From NCBI GenBank assembly GCA_026692665.1, contig JAPLOF010000057.1, positions 1-64,000 on the forward strand: DNA of 64,000 nt, written 5' to 3'. A program made the position numbers and the translations under genes. The notes beneath the pieces were generated by a model. It did no database searches, was not told the DNA's origin, and saw nothing but the letters and a program-made list of their open reading frames with translations. This DNA comes from Planctomycetota bacterium. Its GTDB lineage: Bacteria > Planctomycetota > UBA1135 > GCA-002686595. The first letter of the stretch is position 1; each line of letters starts with the position of its first letter. Below, one piece after another: positions 49,792 to 59,909 of the stretch.

Positions 49792-50688
49792 ATGGATCGC
49801 ATGACGTCGACGGTCACGAGCACGCCAGGCCCCGGAGCGCGAACGGCGGAGCGGGACGACCTCCCGGCCGTGGCCCGCGCGCTCCGGTACGCGGCCGTGC
49901 ACGCGGTCGCGCAGCCGGCCGTCGCCGACCTGGCGCGCGCCGCGGGGCTCTCCGAGACGCGCTTCTCGCGCGCCTGCCGGGAACACGCCGGGATCACGCC
50001 CAAGGGCTACGTCCAGGCGCTGACGATCGCCGCGGCGCGCGAACGGCTGGCGCGCTCGCGCCCGGTGCTCGAGACGAGCTTCCGCACGGGGCTCTCGGGG
50101 GGCTCGCGCCTCCACGACCTGTTCGTCGGGATCGAGCGCATGACGCCCGGCGAGTACGCGCGCGGCGGCGCGGGGCTCGCCATCGCGTGGGACGAGGTCG
50201 CGACGCCCTTTGGTCCGGCGCTCGTTTGCGCCGCGCCGCGCGGCGTGTGCGCGCTCGCCTTCACCGAGGGTCGCGGCCTCGACGCTGAGCTCGCGCACAC
50301 ACGGGCCCGCTGGCCGCGCGCCGCATTCGCGCGCGACGAGCGCGCGATCGCGCCGGCGGCGGGAGTGCTGCGCGACCGTCTCGCCGGCCGCGCGCTGGAG
50401 TCCGGCCGGTCGATCACGCTGCTCCTGAAGGGCACCGACTTCGAGCTGCGCGTGTGGGAGGCGCTGCTCGCGATCCCCGAGGGCAGCATCGCGAGCTACG
50501 GCGGGCTCGCGCGCGCGCTCGACGTCCCGCGCGCCGCGCGCGCCGTCGGACGCGCGATCGGCGCGAACCCGGTCGGCGTGCTGATCCCCTGCCACCGCGT
50601 GCTGCGCGAGACCGGCGCGCTCGGCGGCTACCGCTGGGGCGAGACGACGAAGCGCGCGCTGCTCGCCGCCGAGGCTTCGCGCGCGTGA
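49792..50688 (+). CDS. Ada-like regulator and O6-alkylguanine-DNA alkyltransferase
   Basis: 298 residues from ATG 49792; a second ATG at 49801 is possible. Residues about 25-115 are an AraC-type helix-turn-helix region (VADLARAAGLSETRFSRACR, FRTGLSGGSRLHDLFV). Residues about 130-298 are an alkyltransferase with Cys267 in IPCHRVLRETGALGGYRWG and the helix VWEALLAIPEGSIASYGGLA. The N-terminal zinc domain of E. coli Ada, which senses methylphosphotriesters, is absent, so how it senses damage is unclear. It repairs O6-alkylguanine by transfer to Cys267. The stop overlaps the next start as GTGA. Confidence 0.93.
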   Translation: MDRMTSTVTSTPGPGARTAERDDLPAVARALRYAAVHAVAQPAVADLARAAGLSETRFSRACREHAGITPKGYVQALTIAAARERLARSRPVLETSFRTGLSGGSRLHDLFVGIERMTPGEYARGGAGLAIAWDEVATPFGPALVCAAPRGVCALAFTEGRGLDAELAHTRARWPRAAFARDERAIAPAAGVLRDRLAGRALESGRSITLLLKGTDFELRVWEALLAIPEGSIASYGGLARALDVPRAARAVGRAIGANPVGVLIPCHRVLRETGALGGYRWGETTKRALLAAEASRA

Positions 50689-51575
50689 ACCGCGGCTACG
50701 TCTACACGAGCGAGGTGCGGCCGGCGGAGTCCGGCCTGGACGTGCTCGCGTACCACGTGCTCCGCTTCCAGAAGCGCACGGCCGACGACTGGCGCGCGTC
50801 GATCGGCGCCGGAGACGTGCGCGTGAACGGCGAGGTCGCCGATCTCGCGCATGTGCTGTCGCCGGGCGACACGGTCACGTACCACCGCGCTCCGTGGCGC
50901 GAACCCGACGCACCGACGATGTTCGGCGTCGCGTGGGAGGACGAGCACGTGCTCGTCGCCGAGAAGCCGGCGGGATTGCAGGTGCTCCCGGCCGGACCGT
51001 ACTTCGAGAAGACGCTGTTCCACCTCGTGCGCGTCAGCGCGCCGGACCGCGCGCAGGCGTCCCCCATCCACCGGCTGGGTCGCGGCACGTCGGGGCTGAT
51101 CCTCGTGGGCAAGACCGAGATCGCGCGAGTCTCGCTGGCGCGCCAGTTCCGCGAGCGCACGCCCACGAAGACGTATTTCGCGCTCGTCGAAGGATGCGCG
51201 CTGCCCGACTCGTGCCACGCGCGCCACCCGATCGGCGACGTCGCGCACGGCCCGATGCGCCTGCACGTCGCGCGCGCGGGCGGCAAGCCGTCGCTGACGC
51301 GCGTGCGCGTGCTGCGTCGCGACCGCGAGCTGGATCGCACGCTCGTCGCCGCGCAGCCGATCACGGGCCGCCCCGACCAGATCCGGATCCACCTCGCCGC
51401 GCTCGGCGCGCCGATCGTGGGCGACCCGCTGTTCGGTCCGGGCGGGACCGCGAAGAGCGACGTCCCTCCGGGTACCGGCGGCTATCACCTGCATGCGGCC
51501 GGGATCGGATTCGTGCATCCGGCGACGGGCGCGCGGATCAAGCTGAGGTCGCTGCCGGCGTGGATGCCGGGATGA
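50685..51575 (+). CDS. RluA-family pseudouridine synthase-like protein, catalytic Asp replaced
   Basis: 296 residues from GTG 50685, overlapping the Ada-like stop by 4 nt. An S4-like N-terminal region (GDVRVNGEVA, LSPGDTVTYHR) precedes the synthase fold (VLVAEKPAGLQVLP, IHRLGRGTSGLILVGKT, PTKTYFALVEG, PITGRPDQIRIHLAALG, PIVGDPLFG). In RluA enzymes the active-site motif is RLDxxTSG; here it reads RLGRGTSG, so the catalytic Asp is Gly. I recall similar HRLGRGTSG proteins in plants and cyanobacteria, so this is probably a subfamily and not damage. Activity is uncertain. Confidence 0.85.
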   Translation: MNRGYVYTSEVRPAESGLDVLAYHVLRFQKRTADDWRASIGAGDVRVNGEVADLAHVLSPGDTVTYHRAPWREPDAPTMFGVAWEDEHVLVAEKPAGLQVLPAGPYFEKTLFHLVRVSAPDRAQASPIHRLGRGTSGLILVGKTEIARVSLARQFRERTPTKTYFALVEGCALPDSCHARHPIGDVAHGPMRLHVARAGGKPSLTRVRVLRRDRELDRTLVAAQPITGRPDQIRIHLAALGAPIVGDPLFGPGGTAKSDVPPGTGGYHLHAAGIGFVHPATGARIKLRSLPAWMPG

Positions 51576-51600
51576 ACCGCGCGCGGTGACGCGTGCGCGA

Positions 51601-51619
51601 GGTCCGCACGAGTCGGACC
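51601..51619. terminator. Possible weak terminator hairpin
   Basis: GGTCCG and CGGACC form a 6-bp stem around a 7-base loop in the 71-bp gap between convergent genes. No U-tract follows on either strand. Confidence 0.25.
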
Positions 51620-51646
51620 GAGGCGTCGATCCGGAGGCGATCGCGC

Positions 51647-52591
51647 TCAGGCGCGGTCGCGGTACCACTTCACGAACCGCTCGACGCCCTCGCGCACGCT
51701 CGTGTGCGGGTCGTAGCCGAGCTTGTCGCGCGACTTCGTGATGTCCGCGTAGGTCACGAGCACGTCGCCGGCCTGCATCGGCTGCCGGTCGAGGATCGGA
51801 GTCTTCCCGCACGCCTCGCCGATGATGCCGACCAGCTCCTGAAGCGAAGTCGTGGCCGATTCGCCCAGGTTGTAGATCTCGTAGCCGGCGCAGCGGTCGA
51901 GCGCGCGCACCACGCCGTCGACGATGTCGCTCACGTACGTGTAGTCGCGCCGCGTCGAGCCGTCGCCGTAGAACGGGATCGGCTTCCCCTCGAGCGTCGC
52001 CTTCACGAACTTGTGGATCGCCATCTCGGGCCGCTGGCGCGGACCGTAGACGGTGAAGAAGCGCAGGCAGCTCGTCGGGATCCCGTACAGGTGGTGGTAC
52101 GTCCAGCAGTGCAGCTCGCCCGCGCGCTTCGTCGCGGCGTACGGCGAGACCGGATGGTGGATGTCGTCGGTCTCGCGGAACGGCGTGTTGGCGCGGTCGC
52201 CGTAGACGCTCGAACTCGACGCGAACACGAAACGCGTCTTGGGTCGTTTCTTCAATTCCTCGAGGAAATGCAGCGTGCCGCGCACGTTCACGTCCTCGTA
52301 GTGCAGCGGGTCGAGGATCGAAGGGCGCACGCCGGCCATCGCGGCCAGGTGGATCACGGCGTCGAAGCGGCCGTCGGCGAAGAGGCGCGACACGAGCGCC
52401 TTGTCGCGGATGTCCCCCGTCACCACCGTCGTGCCGGGCAGTGAGGCGAGGTTCGCGCGCTTGATCGCCGGATCGTAGTAGTCGTTGAAGTTGTCGAGGA
52501 CGGTCACGCGATCGCCGCGCGCGAGCAGCGCCTCGCCCACGTGGCTGCCGATGAAACCCGCGCCGCCGGTAATCAGGACGTTCTGCGGCAT
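51647..52591 (-). CDS. NAD-dependent epimerase, probable UDP-glucuronate 4-epimerase
   Basis: 314 residues of extended SDR. TGGAGFIGSHV binds NAD; LDNFNDYYDPAIKRANL is the hallmark of UDP-glucuronate 4-epimerases. The site has HLAAMAGVRPS, FASSSSVYGDR, PYAATKRAGELH (Tyr, Lys) and FFTVYGPRQRPEMAI. It would supply UDP-galacturonate for surface polysaccharide. UDP-glucose 4-epimerase is the alternative. It lies 4 bp after glmS. Confidence 0.88.
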   Translation of the reverse strand: MPQNVLITGGAGFIGSHVGEALLARGDRVTVLDNFNDYYDPAIKRANLASLPGTTVVTGDIRDKALVSRLFADGRFDAVIHLAAMAGVRPSILDPLHYEDVNVRGTLHFLEELKKRPKTRFVFASSSSVYGDRANTPFRETDDIHHPVSPYAATKRAGELHCWTYHHLYGIPTSCLRFFTVYGPRQRPEMAIHKFVKATLEGKPIPFYGDGSTRRDYTYVSDIVDGVVRALDRCAGYEIYNLGESATTSLQELVGIIGEACGKTPILDRQPMQAGDVLVTYADITKSRDKLGYDPHTSVREGVERFVKWYRDRA

Positions 52592-52595
52592 CGCG

Positions 52596-54443
52596 TCACT
52601 CCACCGTCACCGACTTGGCCAGGTTGCGCGGCTTGTCGATGTCGAGGCCCTTCAGGTCGGCCATGTGGTACGCCACGAGCTGCAGCGGGATCACGTTGAG
52701 GATCGGCGACAGCCACTCGGAGCACTCGGGCACGAGCACGTGCTCGTCCGACTGTGCGATGCTCTCCCTGTCGGAACCGATCGCGATCACGTGGCCGCCG
52801 CGCGCGCGCACCTGCTCCAGGTTGGAGCGCACCTTCTCGGCCAGCGGGCCGGCGCTGTTCACGACCAGGATCGACATCTCCGGGTCGATCAAGGCGATCG
52901 GGCCGTGCTTCATCTCGCCGGCGGGGTAGCCCTCGGCGTGCACGTAGCTGATCTCCTTGAGCTTCAGCGCGCCCTCGAGCGCGATCGGGTAGTTGATCCC
53001 GCGGCCGAGGAAGAGGAAGCCGCGTTGCGAGCGGTTCTTCTGGGCGATGTCGCGGACCTCGGAGACGGCGCGCTCGCCGAGAAGGCTCTCCATCTTCGGA
53101 CGCAGCAGGCGCAGCTCGGAGACGAGCTCCTTCCCCTGCGCCAGCGACAGGACGCCGCGAGCGCGGCCGAGCCGCACGGCGAAGAGGAACGCTGCGACGA
53201 CCTGTGCCACGAAGGCCTTCGTGCTGGCGACGCCGATCTCGGGCCCGGCGTGGGTCAGGATCGTGGCCTGCGACTCGCGGACCAGCGTGCTGCCCACCAC
53301 GTTGCAGATCGCGGCCGTGCGCGCGCCGAGCGTCTTCGCGAGCCGCAGCGCGGCCAGCGTGTCGGCCGTCTCGCCCGACTGCGAGATCGCGAGCGCCAGG
53401 GTGTTGTGCGCCAACACCGGATCGCGGTAGCGGAACTCGGACGCGTAGTCGACGTCGACCGGGATGCGCGCGAGCCCCTCGATCAGGTAGCGCGCGATCC
53501 AGCCGGCGTGCAGCGCCGTGCCGCACGCGACGACCTGGATGCGGTCGATCGCGCGCAGCTCGTGGTCGCCGAAGCCGGGCACGCCGAAGTCCACGTCGCC
53601 CTTGTCGAGCCGCAGGCGGTCGAACGCCGTGCGCGCCAGGACGTCGGGCTGCTCGTGGATCTCCTTGAGCATGTAGTGCGGGAAGGAGCCCTTGCCGGCG
53701 GACTCCGGATCCCACTCGACGCGCCGCGTCGGCCGGTCGACGACCGTGCCGTCGATGCGCGTCACGCGCAGCGGGCGTCCGAGCTCGAGCTCGCACACGT
53801 CGCCGTCCTCCAGGAACACGACGTCGCGTGTGTGCGCGATGAGCGCCAGCACGTCGGAAGCGAGGTACACGCCGTCGGGGCCGGCGGCCACGGCCAGTGG
53901 CGGGCCCGAGCGCGCGCAGACGATGCGCGGGCCGCGCTCGCCCTGCGCCAACGCGGCGATCGCGTAATAGCCGCGGACGCGCGCCAGGCTCGCCCGCACG
54001 GCGTCGGGGAGCTCCCGGCCGCGCGCGACCTCGCGACCCACGAGGTGCGCGAGGACCTCGGTGTCCGTGTCCGAGGCGAAGCGCACGCCCGCGGCCTCGA
54101 GTTCCGCGCGCAATTCGGCCCAGTTCTCGATGACTCCGTTGTGGACCAGGGCGACGCGCCCTTCCGCGTCGGTGTGCGGGTGCGCATTCTCGTCCGACGG
54201 CGGACCGTGCGTGGCCCAGCGCGTGTGGCCGATGCCGGCGCGCGCTCCGGACAGGGTCCCGTCGGACAGGGAGTGCTCCAGGCGCTCCAGGCGACCGGCC
54301 TTGCGCCGGATGGAGATCGCCCCGGCCTCGAGCACCGCGACGCCCGCCGAGTCGTACCCGCGGTATTCGAGGAGTCGCAGGCCTTGGAGCAGGGTCTCGA
54401 CGACTCCACCGCCGCGCTGGATCGCACCGACGACGCCGCACAC
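52596..54443 (-). CDS. glmS: Glutamine-fructose-6-phosphate aminotransferase (isomerizing)
   Basis: 615 residues from GTG 54443, which places the nucleophile Cys at position 2 (VCGVVGAIQ). It makes glucosamine-6-phosphate for peptidoglycan, lipid A and polysaccharide. The glutaminase domain has LEYRGYDSAGVAV, HTRWATHGPPSDENAHPH and HNGVIENW. Two SIS sugar domains follow, with ACGTALHAG, ISQSGETADTLAAL, YPAGEMKHGPIALID and the C-terminal PRNLAKSVTVE. It begins 2 bp after the UDP-glucuronate decarboxylase stop. Confidence 0.97.
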   Translation of the reverse strand: MCGVVGAIQRGGGVVETLLQGLRLLEYRGYDSAGVAVLEAGAISIRRKAGRLERLEHSLSDGTLSGARAGIGHTRWATHGPPSDENAHPHTDAEGRVALVHNGVIENWAELRAELEAAGVRFASDTDTEVLAHLVGREVARGRELPDAVRASLARVRGYYAIAALAQGERGPRIVCARSGPPLAVAAGPDGVYLASDVLALIAHTRDVVFLEDGDVCELELGRPLRVTRIDGTVVDRPTRRVEWDPESAGKGSFPHYMLKEIHEQPDVLARTAFDRLRLDKGDVDFGVPGFGDHELRAIDRIQVVACGTALHAGWIARYLIEGLARIPVDVDYASEFRYRDPVLAHNTLALAISQSGETADTLAALRLAKTLGARTAAICNVVGSTLVRESQATILTHAGPEIGVASTKAFVAQVVAAFLFAVRLGRARGVLSLAQGKELVSELRLLRPKMESLLGERAVSEVRDIAQKNRSQRGFLFLGRGINYPIALEGALKLKEISYVHAEGYPAGEMKHGPIALIDPEMSILVVNSAGPLAEKVRSNLEQVRARGGHVIAIGSDRESIAQSDEHVLVPECSEWLSPILNVIPLQLVAYHMADLKGLDIDKPRNLAKSVTVE

Positions 54444-54445
54444 GG

Positions 54446-55423
54446 TCAGCGCACTCCCTGGGCCCGGGTCGGCTCCGGCCCCAGCGCGACGCGCGCGCGG
54501 AAGTGATCGAGGGTGCGCCCGAGGCCGTCCTTCAGGGCCACCTTGGGTTCCCAGCCGAGGAGCCGGCGGGCTTTCGAGATGTCGGGCTGGCGCACCTTGG
54601 GATCGTCGACCGGGAGCGGGCGGAACTCGATCCCCGACTTGGAACCGGTGGCCTCGATGACCGCCTGCGCGAACTGCAGGATCGTCATCTCGGTCGGATT
54701 GCCGATGTTCACGGGCAGGTGCTCCTTCGAGTTCAGCAGCCGCCAGATCCCTTCGACGAGGTCGTCCACGTAGCAGAACGAGCGCGTCTGGGATCCGTCT
54801 CCGAAGACGGTGAGAGCCTCGCCGCGGAGCGCCTGACTCATGAAGGCCGGCAGCGCGCGCCCGTCGCGCAAGCGCATCCGCGGACCGTACGTGTTGAAGA
54901 TCCGGACGATGCGCGTGTCGAGGCCGTGGAACCGGTGGTAGGCCATCGTCATCGCCTCGGCGAAGCGCTTGGCCTCGTCGTAGACGCCGCGCGGACCGAC
55001 CGGGTTCACGTTGCCCCAATAGTCCTCGGACTGCGGGTGGACGAGCGGATCGCCGTAGCACTCGCTGGTGGAGGCGAGGAGGAAGCGCGCCTTCTTCGCG
55101 TGCGCGAGACCGAGCGCCTTGTGCGTGCCGAGCGAGCCGACCTTGAGGGTCTGGATCGGCAACTCGAGGTAGTCGATCGGCGAGGCCGGCGACGCGAAGT
55201 GCAGGACCGCGTCCACGGGCCCGGGCACGTGGATGTGCTCGGTCACGTCGCGCTTCTCGAAGTGGAACGACGCGTCGCGGAACAGCTGCTCCACGTTGCG
55301 CATGTCGCCGGTGATGAGGTTGTCCATGCAGACGACCTCGAACCCCTCGGCCAGGAATCGCTCGCACAGGTGGCTGCCGAGGAAGCCGGCACCGCCGGTG
55401 ATCAGGACGCGCGGACGTGCCAT
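54446..55423 (-). CDS. UDP-glucuronate decarboxylase (UDP-xylose synthase) type SDR
   Basis: 325 residues. Motifs [63 protein letters not shown] and [17 protein letters not shown] (Tyr and Lys) are those of UDP-xylose synthase. [11 protein letters not shown] and [16 protein letters not shown] follow. It converts UDP-glucuronate to UDP-xylose. With the epimerase two genes downstream it draws on the same UDP-glucuronate pool; no UDP-glucose dehydrogenase is in the window. Confidence 0.94.
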   Translation of the reverse strand: MARPRVLITGGAGFLGSHLCERFLAEGFEVVCMDNLITGDMRNVEQLFRDASFHFEKRDVTEHIHVPGPVDAVLHFASPASPIDYLELPIQTLKVGSLGTHKALGLAHAKKARFLLASTSECYGDPLVHPQSEDYWGNVNPVGPRGVYDEAKRFAEAMTMAYHRFHGLDTRIVRIFNTYGPRMRLRDGRALPAFMSQALRGEALTVFGDGSQTRSFCYVDDLVEGIWRLLNSKEHLPVNIGNPTEMTILQFAQAVIEATGSKSGIEFRPLPVDDPKVRQPDISKARRLLGWEPKVALKDGLGRTLDHFRARVALGPEPTRAQGVR

Positions 55424-55439
55424 GGATGCCTCTTCGGAC

Positions 55440-56324
55440 TCAACGCGGCCCGAGCCCTCGGAAGTCGGCTTCTTCGCCCCGTTCGAGGCGCAGCCGCTGC
55501 CCCAAGCCCTGGATCTCGTGCTCGCCGACGGCCTGCACGCGGACGCGCGCCGCGTCGGCGTCGGTCTCGACCGCGCCGCTCGACCGCACGGTGAACCCGG
55601 GGCCCGTCACGAGTTGTGCGCTCGTCGCGCTGCGCGTCGGACGGCCGCCGGCCGAGAGCAGCGGGAGGTCGACGGCCTGGCCCGGATCGAGCTCGATCAC
55701 GTCCTCGCGGAACGCGATGCGGCTCGATGTCTTGGACTGGTTCTTCACGCGGACGATGTCGGCGCGCACGCGCTCGAGCACGATCGGCCCGGAGGAAGCC
55801 GAGAGCCGCGCGCCCCCCACGAGGTCGATCTGCTCCTCGCCGGCGAGGTCGATCCAGGCGCTCGCGACGTCCAGGAACGTGAAGAGGCTCTCGCCGCGCG
55901 ACGGGGATCCGACGAGTCCGAACCCGCGGTCGGACATCAGGATCGAGGTGCCGTCGCTCCACAGGATCTCGACGCGGCCGCCGGGCGCGACGGACACCGA
56001 GGAGCCGGAGTGGACGCGCGTGTTCTTCTCGTAGAACGAGAGCGGAAAGCCCCCGGTCCGGCCCGCGGGCCGGACCTTGACCGGATCCGCGTGGCGGATG
56101 ACGAGCACTTCCTCGGGCCCCTCGGGGTAGAGGAGCTGCGCGCCAGGCGGAAGCGGTTCCTCGGCCTCGGTCATGGGCCCAGGGTGCTGCTGGGTGCTCC
56201 AGAAGGGCCAGCGGCTGTAGGCCGTGCAGGAGGCGCAGCCGATCGCGAGCGCGAGCGGCGCCACGAGCGAGCCGAGGCCGGACAGGCGGCCAGCTCCGGC
56301 GGACTTCCGCGCCGCGCGGATCAT
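55440..56324 (-). CDS. FecR-like envelope lipoprotein
   Basis: 294 residues from ATG 56324, which overlaps the accC stop as ATGA. The leader [14 protein letters not shown] carries two possible lipobox cysteines (30, 33). The mature part has a FecR-like beta pattern: [53 protein letters not shown] and a closing segment with [12 protein letters not shown]. There is no sigma-factor-binding N-terminal domain as in true FecR. The function is unknown; coupling to accC is probably positional. Confidence 0.75.
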   Translation of the reverse strand: MIRAARKSAGAGRLSGLGSLVAPLALAIGCASCTAYSRWPFWSTQQHPGPMTEAEEPLPPGAQLLYPEGPEEVLVIRHADPVKVRPAGRTGGFPLSFYEKNTRVHSGSSVSVAPGGRVEILWSDGTSILMSDRGFGLVGSPSRGESLFTFLDVASAWIDLAGEEQIDLVGGARLSASSGPIVLERVRADIVRVKNQSKTSSRIAFREDVIELDPGQAVDLPLLSAGGRPTRSATSAQLVTGPGFTVRSSGAVETDADAARVRVQAVGEHEIQGLGQRLRLERGEEADFRGLGPR

Positions 56325-57700
56325 CGCGCTTCCCCCCGCGCGACCGGGATCGCGGGGTGATGGCCGTAGTAGCGCTCGACGAACCCGGTGTCGTGGTCGC
56401 CGGCGCGGAAATCGGGGTGCGAGAGCACGTTCCGCTGCAGCGGAATGGTCGTCTTCGGCCCCTCGATCACGAACTCGTCGAGCGCGCGGAGCATCGTGCG
56501 GATGGCCAGGTCGCGTCGCGGCCGGTGGACGAGGAGCTTCCCGATCATCGAATCGTAGTTCGGCGGGATCCGGTAGCCGCTGTAGCAGTGGCTGTCGAGG
56601 CGCACGCCGGGGCCGCCAGGGGGCACGAAGAGGTCGATCTTTCCAGGCGAGGGCTGGAAGTCCTTGTCCGGGTCCTCGGCGTTGATGCGGCACTCGATCG
56701 CGTGGCCGCGGAACTGGATGTCCTTCTGCTCGAACGCGAGCTTCTCGCCGGAGGCCACCAGGAGCTGCTGCTGGATCAGGTCGATCCCGGTGACGAGCTC
56801 CGTGACGGGGTGCTCGACCTGGATGCGGGCGTTGACCTCGATGAAGTAGTAGTTGCCGTCGCGTCCGAGCAGGAACTCGACCGTGCCGGCGTTCGTGTAG
56901 TTGGCCTGTCGGGCGACCTTGACCGCGGACTCGCAGATCCGGGCGCGCATCTCGGGCGTCAACGAGGGCGAAGGCGATTCCTCGATGAGCTTCTGGTGGC
57001 GCCGCTGGATGGAACAGTCGCGTTCGCCGAGGTGCACGATGTTGCCGTGCTTGTCGGCCAGGATCTGCACCTCGATGTGCCGCGGGTTCTCGACGAACTT
57101 CTCGAGGTAGACCGTGCCGTCGCCGAACGCCGCCTGCGCCTCGCTGCGCGCGGCATGGAAGCCCGTGACGAGACTCGGCTCGTTGCGCGCGATGCGCATG
57201 CCGCGACCGCCGCCGCCCGCGGCCGCCTTGATCATGATCGGATAGCCGAGCTTCTGAGCCACGAGCGTGGCCTTGGCCTCGTCCTCGACCGGGCCGTCCG
57301 ATCCAGGCACGATCGGCACGCCCGCGGCGCGCGCCAACTCGCGCGCTGCGACCTTGTCGCCGAGCTTCGCGATGGTCTCCGGCTCGGGACCGATGAACGA
57401 GATCTTGCAGGAGCGGCACACCTCGGCGAAGTGCTCGTTCTCCGAGAGGAATCCGTACCCCGGGTGGATGGCGTCGGCGTCGGCGACCTCGGCCGCCGCG
57501 ATGATCGCCGGGATGGACAGGTAGCTCTTGGCGCTCGGGCCCGGACCGATGCAGATGGTCTCGTCGGCCTGGCGCAGGTAGACGGCGTCGGCGTCGGCGG
57601 TGGAGTACACCGCGACGGTCTCGACGCCCAGCTCGCGGCAGGCGCGGATGATGCGCTGCGCGATCTCGCCGCGGTTCGCGATCAGGACGCGGCGGAACAT
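56321..57700 (-). CDS. accC: Acetyl-CoA carboxylase biotin carboxylase subunit
   Basis: 459 residues. It carboxylates biotin on AccB with ATP and bicarbonate. It starts [23 protein letters not shown]-grasp motifs are [46 protein letters not shown] and [16 protein letters not shown]. The C-terminal [13 protein letters not shown] is complete. The start overlaps the accB stop by one base (TGATG), so the two are translationally coupled. accA and accD are elsewhere. Confidence 0.97.
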   Translation of the reverse strand: MFRRVLIANRGEIAQRIIRACRELGVETVAVYSTADADAVYLRQADETICIGPGPSAKSYLSIPAIIAAAEVADADAIHPGYGFLSENEHFAEVCRSCKISFIGPEPETIAKLGDKVAARELARAAGVPIVPGSDGPVEDEAKATLVAQKLGYPIMIKAAAGGGGRGMRIARNEPSLVTGFHAARSEAQAAFGDGTVYLEKFVENPRHIEVQILADKHGNIVHLGERDCSIQRRHQKLIEESPSPSLTPEMRARICESAVKVARQANYTNAGTVEFLLGRDGNYYFIEVNARIQVEHPVTELVTGIDLIQQQLLVASGEKLAFEQKDIQFRGHAIECRINAEDPDKDFQPSPGKIDLFVPPGGPGVRLDSHCYSGYRIPPNYDSMIGKLLVHRPRRDLAIRTMLRALDEFVIEGPKTTIPLQRNVLSHPDFRAGDHDTGFVERYYGHHPAIPVARGEAR

Positions 57701-58191
57701 CAGGGCTTGATGAGGAAGAGGGGCTGACCGAACTCGACCGGCTCGCCGTTCTCGACGAGGACGGCGACGACCTCGCCCGAGGTCTCGGCCTTGATCTCGT
57801 TCATGACCTTCATCGCCTCGATGATGCAGACCGTCGTTTCCGGTCCGACGCGCGTGCCCACGCTGGCGAAGGGCTCGGCGTCCGGGCCGCCGGCGCGGTA
57901 GAAGGTCCCGACCATCGGACTCTGGAAGGGAGTGCCCTGCTGGGCAGGCTTCGCGGGTTCCGCTGCGACCGGGGCCGGGGCGGAACCCGGCGCGGGGGCG
58001 TAGCCGCCGTGGACCGGCGCGGGGCCGCCGCCGCCCTGGAGGACGTGGACGACGGGCGCCGAGGAGGTGCCCGGCGCGCCTTCGCGCACGACACGCACCT
58101 TGAGCCCCGTGGCGGGGTCCTCGACGTCGAGTTCGGCGACGCCGGCGCGCTTCATCATCGCGATCAGGCGTTGGATCAGCTTCAGGTCCAT
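57700..58191 (-). CDS. accB: Acetyl-CoA carboxylase biotin carboxyl carrier protein
   Basis: 163 residues. The N-terminal helical segment [21 protein letters not shown] is split by a Pro/Ala/Gly-rich linker (about 60-90) from the biotinyl domain. Lys128 in EAMKVMNEI is the biotinylation site, and [10 protein letters not shown] precedes it. It carries carboxybiotin between AccC and the carboxyltransferase. It heads the pair accB-accC. Confidence 0.96.
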   Translation of the reverse strand: MDLKLIQRLIAMMKRAGVAELDVEDPATGLKVRVVREGAPGTSSAPVVHVLQGGGGPAPVHGGYAPAPGSAPAPVAAEPAKPAQQGTPFQSPMVGTFYRAGGPDAEPFASVGTRVGPETTVCIIEAMKVMNEIKAETSGEVVAVLVENGEPVEFGQPLFLIKP

Positions 58192-58299
58192 GGCGGCAGG
58201 GGGGCGGCGGGAGTCGGGATCGCGGCGCGCGGGTCGGAGTGGAACGGTCCTCCTGCGAGCCGGCCGGAGGATACCGATCGGCGGGAGGAGAATCGCGGG

Positions 58300-59334
58300 T
58301 CAGCGCGCCGCGAAGAGCGCCGCGGCCACCTGGACGGCATTCAGGGCGGCGCCCTTGCGCAGTTGGTCCCCCACCGCGAAGAAGGCCAGCGAGGTGGGGC
58401 CCCGCGCTCCGGCCCGGACGCGTCCGACGAAGACCTCGTCGCGTCCGGCCGACTCGCGCGGGCGCGGCCCGTGCGGGTCGGCGACCCAGGCGATGCCGGG
58501 AGCCGCGCGCAGCGCCGCGACGAGCGCCTCGGGGGCGAGCGGCGTCCGGGTGCGGAGGTGGACGGCGACGGAATGGCAGCGCTCGACGGGCACGCGCACC
58601 GTGGTCGATTCGACGAGCAGCCCGGAGAGCCCCAGGATCTTGCGCGTCTCGAAGGCGATCTTGCGCTCCTCGCCGCTCGTTCCGTCCTCGCCCACGGTCG
58701 AGATCGCGGGGATGACGTTCAGGGCGATCGGCGCCGGGAAGGGCGTCGGCCGGCCGTGGCCGCGCGGGAGTCCGAGGGACTCGCGCAGTTCGCCGTGAAG
58801 GGTCTCGAGCCCGGCGGCCCCGGCGCCGGACGCGGCCTGGTAGCTCGCGATCACGACCTCCTCGAGACCGGCCAGGCGTTCGACGACCGCGAGCGGCAGA
58901 CACGCGATGGCCGTCGTGCAGTTCGGGTTGGCCACGAGGCGCGGATCGCCAGCCAGCACTCGTCCGTTGATCTCGGGGACGACCAGCGGCACGGCCGGAT
59001 CCTCGCGGAACGCGCTCGAGAGGTCGACCACCCGGGCACCGAGTTCGGCGAGGCGCGGCGCCAGCGCCTGCGAGACCTCCGTCGGCGTGCACAGGAAGAC
59101 GACGTCGTAGGCCGCCAGCGAGCGCGGATCCGACGGCATCTGCGCGACCGGCAACCGTCGCCCGTGCACGTTCAACGCGCCGTCCGTCCGCGCATAGCAC
59201 GCGATGCGCTCGGGCGGATGCCCGGCGTCGAGCAGGATCGCCGCCAGTTCCACGCCCGTGACGCCCGTCGCCCCCACGATCGCGGTGCTGCGTGCGTGAT
59301 GCCGCGCGCCCCACGTCCAGTCCTCGACCTTCAT
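58300..59334 (-). CDS. asd: Aspartate-semialdehyde dehydrogenase
   Basis: 344 residues from ATG 59334, overlapping the moaC stop as ATGA. It reduces aspartyl phosphate to the semialdehyde for lysine, diaminopimelate, threonine and methionine. The NADP motif is [15 protein letters not shown]; the nucleophile Cys139 is in [31 protein letters not shown] and [14 protein letters not shown] follow, with the base His in [11 protein letters not shown]. ArgC is a related possibility, but the SYQAASGAG and EERKI motifs favour Asd. Confidence 0.92.
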   Translation of the reverse strand: MKVEDWTWGARHHARSTAIVGATGVTGVELAAILLDAGHPPERIACYARTDGALNVHGRRLPVAQMPSDPRSLAAYDVVFLCTPTEVSQALAPRLAELGARVVDLSSAFREDPAVPLVVPEINGRVLAGDPRLVANPNCTTAIACLPLAVVERLAGLEEVVIASYQAASGAGAAGLETLHGELRESLGLPRGHGRPTPFPAPIALNVIPAISTVGEDGTSGEERKIAFETRKILGLSGLLVESTTVRVPVERCHSVAVHLRTRTPLAPEALVAALRAAPGIAWVADPHGPRPRESAGRDEVFVGRVRAGARGPTSLAFFAVGDQLRKGAALNAVQVAAALFAAR

Positions 59335-59909
59335 CGCTGGCTGTCCTCCGCGCGCCACGTCCCGGAGCGCCCACCGGTCTTCTCGAGCAGCTCGATGCGC
59401 TCGATCCGGATGCCGTGATCGACCGCCTTGGACATGTCGTACACGGTGAGCGCCGCGACGCTGGCGCCCACGAGCGCCTCCATCTCGACGCCGGTGCGGC
59501 CCGTGCAGCTCGCGCGCACGCGGATCTCGAGCTCGTCCGCGCCGCGCGTCGCGAACGCGACGGTCACGGCGTCGAGCGGAATGGAATGGCACAGCGGCAC
59601 GAGTTGGTCGGTGCGTTTCGCGGCGAGCACCGCCGCGGTGCGCGCGACCTCGAGAACGGGTCCCTTGGGCCCCAGCCCCGCCAGGACGACGCGCCGCGCG
59701 CCGCGCGGGAAGACGACGATCGCCCGCGCCTCCGCCTCGCGCCGGGTCGCGGCCTTGGCGCCGACGTCGACCATGCGCGACTCGGGGCCGTGCGGTCCCG
59801 GGGCGACGTGGGACGGACGGCGCGAGGTTGCTCCGGATGCGCGGGCCCGGCCCGCGCCGCTCCCCACCGAGACCCTCCGCACCGGTTCCCGCTTGCGCCG
59901 CGTCGCCAT
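59331..59909 (-). CDS. moaC: Cyclic pyranopterin monophosphate synthase
   Basis: 192 residues from ATG 59909. The first 45 residues are basic and unlike the family; [16 protein letters not shown] at about 46 is the usual MoaC start, so translation may begin there. The core shows [46 protein letters not shown] and EKTGGRSG, covering the active site. It acts with MoaA in molybdenum cofactor synthesis; no other moa gene is in the window. Confidence 0.93.
   Translation of the reverse strand: MATRRKREPVRRVSVGSGAGRARASGATSRRPSHVAPGPHGPESRMVDVGAKAATRREAEARAIVVFPRGARRVVLAGLGPKGPVLEVARTAAVLAAKRTDQLVPLCHSIPLDAVTVAFATRGADELEIRVRASCTGRTGVEMEALVGASVAALTVYDMSKAVDHGIRIERIELLEKTGGRSGTWRAEDSQR

Noticed and set aside
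58300..59334. Gene read as N-acetyl-gamma-glutamyl-phosphate reductase (argC)
   Set aside because: [17 protein letters not shown] and EERKI motifs fit aspartate-semialdehyde dehydrogenase better, and no arginine genes are nearby.
56324..59374. Very long continuous frame through accC and upstream sequence as a single fusion protein
   Set aside because: Residues before [12 protein letters not shown] are low-complexity shadow of accB and asd; the TGATG overlap with accB marks the true start.
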